Assembly (NCBI GenBank): GCA_951804985.1
Contig: OX638134.1
Coordinates: forward strand, 7,262,790 to 7,326,789
Source of the DNA: Dryomyza anilis
Taxonomy: Eukaryota; Arthropoda; Insecta; Diptera; Dryomyzidae
Direction: 5' to 3'
Length of the DNA stretch: 64,000 bases
Part shown: piece after piece, positions 1 to 12,344 of the stretch
How positions within the stretch are numbered: the stretch's first letter is position 1
Layout of the letters: every line of letters begins with the position of its first letter
The notes under the pieces: model-generated
Database searches by the model: none
What the model saw: only the letters and a program-made list of their open reading frames with translations
Told to the model about the DNA's origin: nothing
Made by a program: the position numbers and the translations under genes

Positions 1-257
1 ATAAGTGCATATTACTGACATAACCTAGTCGAGAAAATTGGTCATAAAGTATAATCTGTTGATACATGATTATTAATTTTTTACTCATTTTTTAGACATT
101 TCAATTACCTTTCCAATGGTATATCACATCATCAAATCCCATGATTTTTTCCTTTTTTAAAATGTACGTATAATTGAAATTGACAAAAATAAAAATAAAA
201 ATTTTGACTTTGTCATTGATTTTCTCAAAATTTTGTTATTGATCACCCCTGTTTATA
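1..257. other. AT-rich non-coding, nothing recognised
   Basis: AT-rich single-copy-looking DNA with stop codons in all frames. I see no gene, RNA or repeat structure beyond short A and T runs. Confidence 0.5.
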
Positions 258-603
258 TAATTTATAATGACAGCCCAGTTCATTTCCAGTATTTTCGTAA
301 CAATCACGGTGATTTTAATTTAGTACAAAATGTTGTAGAAATAATTAGACAGTGGCGGGTCTGGTGTTTGAAATAAAAGAAAAATTATTATGTTTGGAAA
401 TATGACCAAAAATATGTTCTGTGAAGTGATTATAATTTTAATAAATTTTTAAACATATTTCTCGATTATTTCGATTTTTTTTTTTTAATTTCAAACACCA
501 AATCTCAAGACCCGCTACTGTTTAATTATTAAAAACATTTAAAATCACTGTAATTCATTAGAAAATACTGGGAATGAGGTGGTTGGTTTATCATTATAAA
601 TTA
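258..603. mobile_element. Foldback (long-TIR) MITE-like element
   Basis: A long imperfect inverted repeat. The left arm (about 258-378) and right arm (about 483-603) are each about 120 bp and pair along most of their length. Matching landmarks are TAATTTATAATGA at the left edge against TCATTATAAATTA at the right edge, CCAGTATTTTC against GAAAATACTGG, and GGCGGGTCTGGTGTTTGAAA against its interrupted complement. The loop is about 100 bp of AT-rich sequence. There is no coding capacity. The structure fits a foldback or long-TIR MITE. The family is not identified and I see no convincing target-site duplication. Confidence 0.65.
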
Positions 604-1061
604 GAAAAAAATGCTTTTAAAAAATTAGAAAAAATAGGCTAGAAATAGTAAAATGGAATACTCCATAGACAAATTCGAAAAAATTTAAAAACAGACTGAA
701 AACTTATTCTTTCTATATAAAATATGCTATGTTTCGGCCGTCTACGATGCATACTATCATAGTTATAGCTATTTTTAGCTATTTCTCTGGAATCCATAAA
801 ACTATTAAAATAAAATTTTAAAATCAATTAAAAGACCTACTATCATTTGGGCGTCTATTAGGCATAATATCGAAATTATGCAGCTATTATAAATTAGAAA
901 TCTAATAAAATTGAAAAACTTACCTATAGATTTTTATTTCCACATAAAATGTGCAAAGTTTCGAGGTACTTAACTACACTATTAATTCAAAAAATATTTG
1001 AAGCAAACATAATATGTTGCCTGCAAAATATATTTTTCCATGTGTGTAGTTATTAAAAATT
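604..1061. other. AT-rich non-coding, nothing recognised
   Basis: AT-rich sequence with weak internal similarity between about 700-735 and 930-965 (ATAAAATRTGC followed by GTTTCG). No gene or clear repeat boundary is visible. Confidence 0.45.
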
Positions 1062-1165
1062 GAGATCATCGATTAAAAATTGACAGATATATAAAGATGT
1101 TTGTAAATGAATATTTGGCATTTTAAAAATATATTTGGTGACTTTCGTTCTACAACGATGATATG
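1062..1165. mobile_element. Truncated copy of MITE family M1 (right half)
   Basis: This segment aligns base by base, with scattered differences, to the right half of the complete M1 element at 24793-25054. Both run from GAG-TCATCGAT through TTGGCATTTT to a terminus ending in TTGGTGACTTT, TTCTACA and CGAYGATAT. The left TIR is not present upstream, so this is a truncated or decayed copy. Confidence 0.6.
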
Positions 1166-1229
1166 TATTAATGAAATTATACTATTTTGGAGCACTATAA
1201 TTATGTTGCTGACTCATGATATAATTAAG

Positions 1230-2010
1230 TATATTTTCAGCAAACATATTACGTTTGCAATTATAAATTTTAACTATATAAATGATAATGATATACAATT
1301 TAATTGTTTTCAAAATAATTATATGCTTTTGGTATAGTTTATTGTTCACGAAAAATGTACAAAAGTTGGTTTCTATTATATTATAATTGCAGCGTGTTTA
1401 TAACGATTTCGAATATAATTAATGTTTATATTATAATATTATATATTATGGTTATTAAGATATCTTTAAAATTATTTTTATTAATGAAATATTGGCTGTA
1501 ATCATATTATGTTTACGACATATAACAATCATTTTTATAATTTTTATATTGATTTAGAAACTACTTGTATTACTTATGATATGGTTATTGGAACCAATTT
1601 TAAAATACTTCTAAGTTCATGAAAATCAATTGCATTCAAATTATGTTTGCTGGAACAATTATATATTTTTACTACATATATAAATACGTAAATTATTTGT
1701 ATGAATCAAGTTAAAATCAAGCATTTGATATAAATTAATTTATAAGAGTTATAAAAACTAATTTTAAACATTTGTAAATGCATAACAGTTGATTGCAATC
1801 ATTTTATGTTTGCTAATTCAAACACATTTTTTACTAGGTGTGTATTTACACATGAAATATGCTAAAATCAAGCATTTAATATAAAAATATATATATATAT
1901 TTAAAAGCTACAAAAAGTTATTTTTAAACGTTTGTAAATGCATGTAACTTTATTGCAATCATTTAATGTTTGTTATGACAAACAATTTTCTTACTGCGAG
2001 TATAAATAGC
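1230..2010. repeat. Diverged tandem repeat, period about 155 bp
   Basis: A recurring block holds TTGCAATCAT-TTATGTTTGC-like sequence, seen near 1245, 1500, 1640, 1795 and 1955. In the later copies it follows a CTAAAATCAAGCATTTRATATAAA segment (near 1710 and 1862) and TTTTAAACRTTTGTAAATGC (near 1762 and 1925). Successive copies are roughly 145-160 bp apart. This is an old satellite-like array. It may extend left to about 1010, where a related AGCAAACATAATATGTTGC occurs. Confidence 0.6.
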
Positions 2011-2869
2011 AGGCATATTTTTTATAAGGATAAATATTAAAATTACAGCAATTAGGAAAACATCCCTCTCTAACTATATTATTTAACATAAATACATAAT
2101 TGAGAATTGAAATATCTTAGATTTCGTTAATTATACCAAATTTTAATTATGCTAAATATTAATAAAAACTAAAGTATGTTTTACGCAAAGCATTCAATTA
2201 GTAAGTAATACCAAAAACCTTTGCTAGGTATTGAATAACCTATCAATCATGAGCATGAGAAATAAGTACAACGAATTGTAATGAACAAATTGCAAAGAAT
2301 CCGCTTAAGATTATTGAATAGCGAAGAAAACAGACAGACAGAAATTCGAACGACAGAGAGATACTTAATAGAATTGCTATAGTGGCTAAATATGTTGCTG
2401 TCGTTGGCAAAGAAGAGGATGCGGATGCTGCTGTTGCTGCTGATATTGATGAGGATTTTGCTGATGATGGTTTTGTTGTTGCTACTGCGTGATGATGGTG
2501 ATAATATTGCTATTGCTGCTGTCGTTGCATTTTAACCCATTGCTTGGCGTATTTAACTCATTATCCATCAAATCAGACATCGACACTCAAGACAGCAGCG
2601 GGTATTTTAAGAGGGAAAATGGAAGAAAAAGAAGAGTAAAAAACCCGAAGAATATGATTTTGATATTGCTGTATTTTATACGCAGACTACTTTAGTTTCA
2701 ACTTCTTTGTCTGTTTAGATGATGTCAAGTTGACAGCAGATGATGATAGAAAGGAAAAAAAAGTACTTAAAAAAATTTATATAAAAAAGTATGATAATAA
2801 AATATGAAAACTATGTATAAGCAGAATATAAGACGAAGTAAAATAGTAGATACTTAACTAATACACTAA
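2011..2869. other. Non-coding; GCTGTTGCT/GAT triplet-rich patch
   Basis: Mixed AT-rich DNA. Around 2390-2530 it carries a degenerate triplet-rich patch of GCTGTTGCTG and GATGATG repeats. A short GACAGACAGACAG run lies near 2330. The open frame through 2489-2695 follows the triplet composition and shows no domain, so I do not call it a gene. Confidence 0.45.
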
Positions 2870-3480
2870 GAAATTACAAAAAAAAAATACTATGAATTTT
2901 ATTAATAAAAATATTATAGACTACTGCAAACAAAACTATATATTCAATAGTATAAAATATCGAAAACAGACATATATATTTAATAGTTAAAACTATTGAA
3001 TATAATACTATAAATTCAATATATTGTAATATTAAATTTATAGTATTATATTCAATACAATACTATAAATTTATTGGATAAATGATGCAAAACATAACTA
3101 TAAATTCAATACTATATAAAAAATCATATACTCTAATTTCAAAAAGATAAACTATTGAATGAATACAAAACTATAAATTTAATAGTATATACTATTGAAA
3201 ACAACACTACAAAATCAATAGTCAAAATGTTAATAGCGTAAAGTATTAAATCTTATACTATAAATTTAATAGTATAAACTGTGGAAAACATGGGTTCAAA
3301 CTTATCATCACAATATATAAAAAACTATACCTTATATTGAATAGTATAAACTATGATAAATTACAAATGTAATAGTATCATCTATTGAAAAGAAAATTAT
3401 AAAATTCAATACTTTAAATGCAATAGTATTAAAATTATTATAATAATGGTATACATCGCATTAAATTATTTCATACTAAA
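2870..3480. repeat. AT-palindromic repeat (ATAGTATAAACTATT type)
   Basis: Dense irregular repetition of short palindromic words such as AATAGTATA, AACTATTGAA and ACTATAAATTCAATA in both orientations. It is related to the more regular array at 4205-4690. The many inverted words would let single strands fold extensively. No gene is present. Confidence 0.6.
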
Positions 3481-4204
3481 AATTTCGTGTAAAATTTAGA
3501 GTATTCGTTTTTTTTTTTGTTTTAATTTGTTAAGTGTAGTGGGTGCTGTCGTTAATGGGTTCTGATGAAAGTACCGCTATTGCAGACACAGCAGCAGCAT
3601 TGCCGTCGATTGTCGATAGAGAACTAAAACTACTACAACAACGAACGACATCGCTGACAACAACGACTTAGTTTAAGAGTTATTTTTCTGAATTGAATTT
3701 TGTCAGACGACATTTTGACGGAAGCACATGTAAGCAACTGCCGGAAGTTCCGATACTTGTGTCAAGTTCTTTGACTGTCACGACTCACACAGAGACAGCT
3801 ACAACATATGCTTGTATTTTATTTACACACACATGCAACAAACACTTAACTCACTCTTCTACTCCAACCGATTGCCATTTCTTATCGGCTTAGAAGCTGC
3901 ATCAGCATCATCAGTAACAGCAGCAGCAGGCAGGCAAGCAGGCATCAGGAACATGAACAAGTACAGCATCCTACTGCATGCCAACCATTTCTCCTACTTC
4001 TTTTACTTCTATTTTATTTTTCTTGATGTATTGTAGTAGTTTTTACCACCGTGTAGTATTTATTTGTAGAGACGTCGTCTTTAGTGCTAATGGCTGTCGG
4101 ATGTATAACGAGAAGAGGCTTTTTAAGTGTATTAGTGCAGTAAATGTTCGGGATTGGCATAAAATTCTTGAGCATATCTTGGACAGGACGAGGAAATTAA
4201 GGTT
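3481..4204. other. Complex non-coding block between AT-palindrome arrays
   Basis: Higher-complexity sequence with CAG/CAA-rich patches (3580-3670 and 3895-3950) between two related AT-palindrome arrays. Frames at 3693-3893 and 3978-4238 are open but show no domain, signal peptide or convincing codon bias. Complexity this high inside repeat DNA could reflect regulatory sequence or an exon of an unrecognised transcript. Confidence 0.35.
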
Positions 4205-4690
4205 GTTAAATACTATAACTATTATTTTAATAGTATGAATACTATTGTTTTAATGGTATAAATACTATTGTTTCAATAGTATAAATACTATTGTTTTTAA
4301 TGGTATAAATACTACTGTTTCAATACTATTATTACTATTGTTTCAATAGTATTAACACTATTATTAAAATAGTATTACCACTTTCTTTTAATAGTTTAAA
4401 TACTATTTGATAAAAAATTGAATTTTAAGTAAAAAAAAAAATTAATGAAAAATTTAATTTTTCATCAATTTTTTTAATAGTATAAATACTATTGTTTTAA
4501 TGGTATAAATACTATTGTTTCAATAGTATAAATACTATTGTTTTCAATAGTATAAATACTACTATTTCAATACTATTATTACTATTGTTTCAATAGTATT
4601 AACACTATTATTAAAATAGTATTACCACTTTCTTTTAATAGTTTAAATACTATTTGATAAAAAATTGAATTTTAAGTAAAAAAAAAAAAA
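4205..4690. repeat. Two tandem ~246-bp copies of an ATAGTAT palindrome array
   Basis: The block containing AATAGTATAAATACTATTG repeats, then TTACCACTTTCTTTTAATAG, then a short AAAAATTGAATTTTAAGT segment occurs twice, at about 4205-4445 and 4450-4690. The TTACCACTTTC landmark recurs 246 bp apart (about 4375 and 4621). The basic word is a near-perfect palindrome. The satellite A monomer starts at the right-hand edge of each copy. Confidence 0.75.
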
Positions 4691-6905
4691 TTAATGAAAA
4701 ATTGAATTTTTAGTGAAAAATTGAATGTTTTAGTTAAAAATTGAATTTTTTATCAAAAATTGAATTTTTGTGAAAAATTGAATTTATACTGAAAAATTGA
4801 ATTTTTAGTAAAAAATTGAATTTTTAGTGAAAAATTGAATTTTTAGTCATAAATTGAATTTTTAGTGATAAATTGAATATTGAGTGATAATTGAATTTTT
4901 AGTCAAAAAATTGAATTTTTAGTGAAAATTTTAAATTTAAGTAAAAATAGAATTTTTATTGAGTTTTTAGTGAAATAATTGAATTTTGAGTGCAAACTTG
5001 AATTTCCATTGAAAAATTGAATTTTTATTGAAAAATTGAATTTTTATTGAAAAATTGAATTTTTAGTGAAAAATTGAATTTTTAGTGAAAAATTGAATTT
5101 TTAGTGAAAAATTGAATTTTTAGTGAAAAATTGAATTTTTAGTGAAAAATTGAATTTTTAGTGAAAAATTGAATTTTTAGTGAAAAATTGAATTTTTAGT
5201 GAAAAATTGAATTTTTTGTGAAAAATTGAATTTTTAGTGAAAAATTGAATTTTTAGTGATAAATTGAATTTTTAGTGATAAATTGAATATTGAGTGATAA
5301 TTGAATTTTTAGTCAAAAAATTGAATTTTTAGTGAAAATTTTAAATTTAAGTAAAAATGGAATTTTTATTGAGTTTTTAGTGAAATAATTGAATTTTGAG
5401 TGCAAACTTGAATTTCCATTGAAAAATTGAATTTTTATTGAAAAATTGAATTTTTAGTAAAAAATTGAATTTTTAGTGAACATTTGGATTTATAGTGAAA
5501 ATTTGAATTTTTAGTGAAAAATTAAAAATTAAGTGAAAATTTGAATTTTAGTGAAAATTTGGATTTTTAGTGAAAATTTGGATTTTTAGTGAAAAATTGT
5601 ATTTTTAGTAAACATTTTAATTTTTAGTGAAAAATATAATTTGTAGTGAAAAATTTGAATTTTTAGTGAAAACTTAAGTTTTAGTGAAAAATAGAAATTT
5701 TAGTAAAAAAATTATTTTTTAGTCAACATTTTTAGTGAAAAATTGAATTTTAAGTGAAAAGTTGAATTTTTAGTGAAAATTTTAATTTTTAGTGAAAAAT
5801 TTAATTTTTAGTGAAAAATTTAATTTTTAGTGAAAAATTTAATTTTTAGTGAAAAATGGAATTTTTAGTGAAAATTTAAATTTTTATTGAAAAATTGAAA
5901 TTTAAGTGAAAAATTGAATTTTAGTAAAAAAATTGAATTTTTAGTGAAAAATTGAATTTTTAGTGAAAATTTAAGTTTTTAGTGAAAATTTGAATTTTTA
6001 GTAAAAAATTTGAATTTTTAGTAAAAAAAATTGAATTTTTAGTGAAAAGTTTAAATTTACGTAATAAATGGAATTTTTAGTGAAAATTTGAATTTTTATT
6101 GAAAAATGGAAATTTAAGTGAAAAATTGAATTTTAGTGAAAAATTGAATTTTTAGTGAAAATAGAATTTTTAGTGATAAATTGTATTTTTAGTGATAAAT
6201 TGAATTTTTAGTAAAAAAATTGAATTTTTAGTGAAAAATTTAAATTTAAGTAAAAAATGGAATTTTTAGTGAAAAATTGGATTTTTATTTAAAAATTGAA
6301 TTTTTAGTGAAAAATCGAATTTCAAGTAAAAATTTGAATTTTTAATGATTGATTTTTTTTTTGTGAAAAAATTAATTTTTAGTGAAAAATATAATTTTTA
6401 GTGAAAATTTGAATTTTTTTAGTGAAAATTTGAATTTTTAGTGAAAAATAGAATTTTTAGTGAAAAATTTTTTTTTTAGTGAAAAATTGAATTTTTAGTG
6501 AAAAATTGAATTTTTAGTGAAAAATTGTATTTTTAGTAAAAAATTGAATTTTTAGTGAAAAATTGAATTTTTAGTGAAAATTTGAATTTTTAGTGAAAAT
6601 TTTAATTTTTAGTGAAAATTTTAATTTTTATTGAAAAATTTAATTTTTAGTGAAAATTTGAATTTTTATTGAAAATTTGAATTTTTAGTGAAAAATTGAA
6701 TTTTTAGTGAAAAATTGAATTTTTAGTGAAAAATTGATTTTTTAGTGAAAAATTAAATTTTTATTGAAAAATTTAATTTTTATTGAAAATTTTAATTTTT
6801 AGTAAAAAATGAGAAATTTAGTAAAAAATGAGAAAAGGTGAGAAATTAAATTTTTAATGAAAAGTTAAATTTTTAGCGAAAAATTGAATTTTTAATTGAA
6901 TTTGG
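4691..6905 (+). repeat. Satellite A, 19-bp monomer GAAAAATTGAATTTTTAGT
   Basis: About 2.2 kb of tandem repeats of a 19-bp monomer, near-perfect at 5030-5215 and increasingly diverged to the right (AAAAATTTAATTTTTAGTG and AAAATTTGAATTTTTAGTG variants). A segment at about 4855-5040 is repeated at about 5265-5450, an offset of 410 bp with shared private variants, which shows a later block duplication. Every forward frame meets stops in the monomer (TAG or TGA), so it is non-coding. The reverse complement of the same monomer forms arrays at 20045-20690 and 45776-48110. Confidence 0.9.
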
Positions 6906-7840
6906 TTTCCATATTCTAAAATAAAACAAATTTGAATTCAATGAGTTTAACTTCATTGCATAGAGATTAAATTTTCAATTGCTTTATTGCAGACCACAAA
7001 TGCTTTTTGTATCATAATTAGTTTTCCAAAACTAATCTAAACACTTAAAATCAAACGTCTACTTCACCTAACACTTAATAACATCGATGCTTTACACCTA
7101 ACACTTAACATTTCTGGGAAACTCCTTTTAGTTGTCTAATTATTTTGCCAATGACCAATATTTACAATACACAAACGGTAAATATACCACCTACCGTTCG
7201 CAACTAATCCGCTTTTGTGTGTTTTACCACATAAACCCCATATAGATGACCCATAAAAACAATCAACATCGAGAACATAGTTATTTGTTTCGAGCACAAT
7301 ATATACAATGACATTTACATGACATGGTTGAGCATATTGTAAATTGATTTTATTTCAATTTTCGGTCAATTATATTTGTACACTTGAGTGACCTGGAAAA
7401 ACTGTGATGTTTTTGAGTGTGTGTGGTATTCATATGGCACGCGTCTCAACCCCGCACTCCATGAGCTATACCGAAGTAGACCCTTTTTTCTAAGCCACAC
7501 AATTGGGGGTGAGTTCCTGAACAAGCATCCTCTTCACAGCATCAACATCATCATTAGCAATAATAATAATAATAATCATTATTATCATGCACATCATAAT
7601 AATGATTATCAACATCATGTCCTGTGTCTATTTTCATCATAAACAAACTTTGACTAATCTCAAAATTTGGTTTGCAAATAAATCGTTGGAATTTTATATG
7701 ACAGATAGAAGTGATGGGGACTTTTTCACAATGTCAAGGGGAAATATGTTTTTTTTTCAAAGAATTGAAATTGTTTTAGTATTTTATTGTATACTAAATG
7801 GAATATGGATATTTTTATGGTATTTATTGCCCGACAATTC
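6906..7840. other. AT-rich spacer between satellites A and B
   Basis: Single-copy-looking AT-rich DNA. CACCTAACACTTAA occurs twice near 7068 and 7097, and 7550-7625 is rich in AAT/ATC triplets. The frames at 7388-7642 and 7587-7898 run through the triplet patch and into satellite B. They carry no recognisable domain. Confidence 0.45.
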
Positions 7841-10330
7841 TACCCTAGACATTTATATCCTGACCTTTTTCCGTACAATTCTTCTCCGAGACAATTGATC
7901 CTTGGACTATTTTTCACAGAGACATTTTTTTCTCTACAATACCGTACTGAGGTAATTCTTACTGAGGCAATTTTTCCAGGACAATTCTTCCCTTAGCCAA
8001 TTCTTCTCTAAGATAATTCTTCGACGGACACTTCTAAGATCCTTATTATATGGTATATAATGCGAAAGTGAATTTGGACATTTTCCCACGACGATTCTGC
8101 TCCGACAATCCTTTCTTCAATCCAATTCTTTTCCAACCTTTTTCGTGGACAATTCGTCCACAGAAGAATTCATGCCCTAGGCAATTTCTCACATTTTCTC
8201 GGATTTTCATTTCCGGGATTTTCATTTCCCGGATTTTCATTTCCTTCCAGAATAATTCTTCCACAAAACAACTCATGTCCTAGATAATTTCTAACTTTCT
8301 CACTCGGATTTTCATTTCTCGGATATTTTTTTCCAAAGACATTACTTCCCTTTACAATTCCTTCCTAAGACAATTCATAGCAAGACAATTCTTCCCCGAA
8401 AAAATTCATTCTCGAGCATATCTTCTGTGAGGCAATTCTTTCCCGCACAGTTCATTCCGCGACACAATTCTCTCATGTACAGTACGTACACAGAGACAAT
8501 TTTTACCCAATAAATATTAAGAAGAATCATTGGGTGTTACCCGACGTTTCTTTTCCGTCAATCCTATTCTTCACCAACATTTTTCCCGGACAAGTCTTCC
8601 ACGAAACAACGCATGCTCAAGATAATTTCTCAGTTTTTTTCACAAATATGTTTGCCCGAGTCATAGATTCCCTGGTTATTTCCTTCCCGATACAATTCTT
8701 ACGAAGACAATTCTTTCCTGAACACTTCCTTCCTCAACAATTCTTTCCTGAACAATTCTTTCTCGCATAAAATGTTCTCTGAGAAAATTCATCTCAGACA
8801 GGTTGACAGATCTTTTCCGAAGAGTTCGTTAATCTACATAATTCTCAAGACAATTTTTACCCCATAAACATTAAGAATTATCACTGGACTATTCTTCTCC
8901 TATTATCCTCCTCGAAAAATTCTTTACCAATCTTTTTCCTCGACAATTTTTGACCGTACATTTTTGCCGAGACATTTCTTCCCTGGACAATTCCCTCCCG
9001 AAACAATTCTTAGGGAGACAATTCATTCCTGTACAATTCATTCTCGTACAAATCCTCTCTGAGATAATTCTTGCCCGGACAGGTTGACATTTCTTTTCCA
9101 AACAGTTCGTTAACCTAGAAAATTCTTATCCAATAAATATTAAAAATTATCACTCGACGCAATTTTTCTCCTACAAACTTACCTAACAAAATTATTACTC
9201 AACCTTTTTCTCGGCCAATTTTTCAGCAGATATTATTCCCGAGACATTTCGTCCTTGGACAAGATGATTCTTATGCAGACAATTCCTTCCTAAATATTTT
9301 TTTCTCGGATAGTTCGTTACGGCGTCAATTCTTAAGACAATTCTTATTCAATAAGTATTGAAGATTATCACATAAATTTAATTTTTATTAATTTCTTTCG
9401 TTGTCTTGGAGAAGAATTGTATGTTATAGTATTCTGAATGAAATATGAATTTTTTTCCTCGACAATTCTTCACCTATTCTTTGTTTATTCTTCCCGCAGT
9501 CAATTCTTTTCTGGACATTATTTTTTACGGATAATTTTTCTTCTCCGAGAAATTTCTTCCTTGCACTAATCGATCTTGAGACAACTCATGCCCGATATAA
9601 TTCATCACTTTATATTTTTGTTCACAAATATATTTTCCCGCGACGTTGCTTCCCTTGTTATTTCCTTCCCGTTACAATTTGTCCCTCAACAATTCTTTCT
9701 TGGACAAATCTTCACTGAGAAAATTCTTTCTCGGATAGATTGACAATTCTTTTCCCAACAGTTGGTTAACCTAGACAATTCTCATTCAATAAATATTAAA
9801 GATTATCACTCGACGCAATTTTTCTCCGACAATCTTACCTCTCAAAATTATTCCTTAACATTTTTCCCCGACTATTTTTCACCAGATATTTTTCCCGAGA
9901 CATTTCTTCCTTGGATAATACCTCCCAAGACGATTCTTACGCAGACAATTCTTTCATAAATTATTTTTTCTCGGGGAATTCGTTTACGGAGACAATTCTT
10001 AAGACAGTTTTTTTTTAATTTTTAATAATTTCTTTCGTTGTATTGAGGATGAATTTTTCCGATTATTTTTCTCGATTATTCTTCTTCAAGACACTTCTTC
10101 CCAGAGTCAATTCTTCCATGGACATAATTTTTACGAATAATTTCCCCGAGACAATTCTTCCCCGAACATTCATCTCCGAGAAATTTCTTCTCAGGAAAAA
10201 TTGTTCCTCAGACAATTCACACCGAGACAAAACTTTTGCGGACAATTCTTGTTGAATACATTTTTCCCCGGACAGTTATTTTAAAACGGCAATTCTCAAG
10301 ACAATTCTTATTCAAAAAATATGGAAAAAT
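7841..10330 (+). repeat. Satellite B, degenerate GACAATTCTTCCCGA minisatellite
   Basis: About 2.5 kb of degenerate tandem words such as GACAATTCTTCCC, CCGAGACAATTCTT and TCTCGGA. A longer-range marker, TCAATAAATATTAA followed by GATTATCACTCGACG, recurs near 8505, 8865, 9140, 9350, 9785 and (decayed) 10305, so longer units are superimposed. The blocks at 9130-9330 and 9780-9980 are clearly homologous, about 650 bp apart. Several long frames exist on both strands only because the repeat avoids stops. The reverse complement of this family forms the larger array at 12345-16925. Confidence 0.85.
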
Positions 10331-12150
10331 GTCATACAAATTTAATTTTGAATTTTATATAATATAATAATAGCATGGTTTACAATCCGTATCGTTTATC
10401 TAAAAATAGTAACCCTTTCTGATTTATTTCAAATGCCCATTATAAATTTATGCCATCATCGAAAGTGTCAAATTTTGGTGCTCGCTGTGATGAACAGGTT
10501 TTCCTCCATTACCAAATGTGCGTTTGTTCATTCGTTCGTTCACCGACATTATGTTCGACGGCACGTCCGTCAGGCGGACCTTCCGTTCGTACGTACGACG
10601 TACGTTAGTTCGTTCAGCAGGCTGCCAAAGTTTACGGAAATCCGACTGGGTAACCGATAAGAACTACATAAATGACATGTTTGACGCCAATCAACAAGAA
10701 ATACGAAAAACCCTTTTCAGACATCATGCGGTGTTGCACAACAGAGACGGGGGGTATATTGTTTTTGTATTCGTGTGATTGCCGCGTGAAGTTTATAATA
10801 TTATTTTCAAATTAGTCCTTGAAAATATTATTTATAGTATGTATCTCTCTACCTGTGCATATAAACGATGAGGTGGAAATTTATGGGAAAACTGAAAATT
10901 CACTGATTTAGAAACGATTTTGATTTGTTTGTTACGCATTGTGTTGTGGTTGGGAAAAGTAGGTGAATCGGAGGGTAGCGAAAAATGTGTGTGTTATTTT
11001 AAGGGTGTCTAAAATGTGTCTAAAATATGTCCAAATTGTGCATTAAACGCCTAGTTAAATCAACAAAACCACATTTACTTTGTGTCAGTTTAATACATTG
11101 AAAATACGACTAATTGTCTGTTTATGGTATCTATACTATTAACAACTTGTATAGAGATAAAGCTGCTCTAATTAATATTCTGAACATTTTAGGAAATTAA
11201 CGCATTTATGCGTTGTAATTCTTGTTAAAACTACAAAAAGAAAAACCCCAATCAAATCTATCCAACTTACTTGTAATGCAGTCATGTAGAGAGTTTTTCA
11301 GTTAAATGTAAACTTTTGAAACGTACCACTCTGAGATTAAAAGCCAACAATATCTATCAGTTACATTTACCAGTTTTGTACAAATTTAATGAACTTTCTT
11401 AAACCACATTGGAAACTTGAACAAGTAGAAAACAAATGACAGACAGACAGAGTTAGGAACTGACTAACTCTGACATATATGTGTAGGTGGTATCTATGCC
11501 TTTTGTCTAAAGTATCTGTAGTTTTTGCTCTATTGTTGCCATTTACGTTGAAATATATGAAAAGACAGAAGGACGGACGATACAATGTAGTATGATACGT
11601 GAAGCATCAAAGAAATACAATTTGATCTGATAACTTGACCGAAACTTTGTAGTTTATTATATTATTTTTAGCTAATTTGATGCTGGTGGTTTTTGCTATT
11701 ATCAATGGCTTTTTAAATGGTCTCATATAATATAAATTATTTTGAAATAGGTCTTTAAATGCGATGCTTTAAATAAGCATTGGAAAAATTTAAAAATATA
11801 ATTTATAGAAATGTAGGTATTAAGTAGGTAACTTTAAAATTAATTTTTTCCTGTTAATTGTTAATTATATATAACATATTCATTATTTAAACATGCGAAC
11901 TGCATTAAAAATTACAACGTTTAATTAAATTAGCACTGCCAGATGAATAGCAATTTAATATAATTAATGACCGTGAAATTTTAAATAGTATTAAAAAAAA
12001 GTTGCGTCATGTAATTATAGAGGTAAATATAAAAAAAAAGTATTAATATATAAAAAATCTGAAAATTTTAAAGGTTATTCATTTAAAATTTTGTTTATAT
12101 AAGGAAACTGTGTCCTAAATGAAATACCATGCGCCATTTTGTTCATATAC
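10331..12150. other. Spacer between the two oppositely oriented B arrays
   Basis: Mostly AT-rich, with a more complex GTTC-rich stretch at about 10490-10640 that includes a CGTACGTACGACGTACG self-complementary run and repeated CGTTCGTT words. I see no convincing exon. The frames through 10433-10778 are driven by the GTTCGT repeats. A small hairpin ACGCATTTATGCGT lies near 11200, and GTGTCTAAAAT is tandemly repeated near 11005. Confidence 0.45.
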
Positions 12151-12152
12151 CC

Positions 12153-12299
12153 TTATTACAAAAAGTAATTGATACATTTTTAAAGTTGAAATACCAATTG
12201 ATAGAATCACATTGTCTTATCATTTGGTACAAATATTGAGCTCATTGATCAAAAATTATAAATTATATAAACATTTTTGTAAATGAAAAATTGGCATTT
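12153..12299. mobile_element. Partial copy of MITE family M1 (internal part)
   Basis: From TTATTACAAAAAGTAATTG through TTGGTACAAATATTGAGCTC to TTGGCATTTT this is nearly identical to the interior of the complete M1 element at 24793-25054. Both TIRs are missing here, so it is an internal fragment. Confidence 0.7.
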
Positions 12300-12344
12300 T
12301 GAGGGAACATTCACTCATTCATTCGAGCATTTTATTTCAGAGAA

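Noticed and set aside
4691..6905. CRISPR-like array of regular direct repeats
   Set aside because: The 19-bp units are contiguous with no unique spacers, and the DNA is eukaryotic. It is a satellite.
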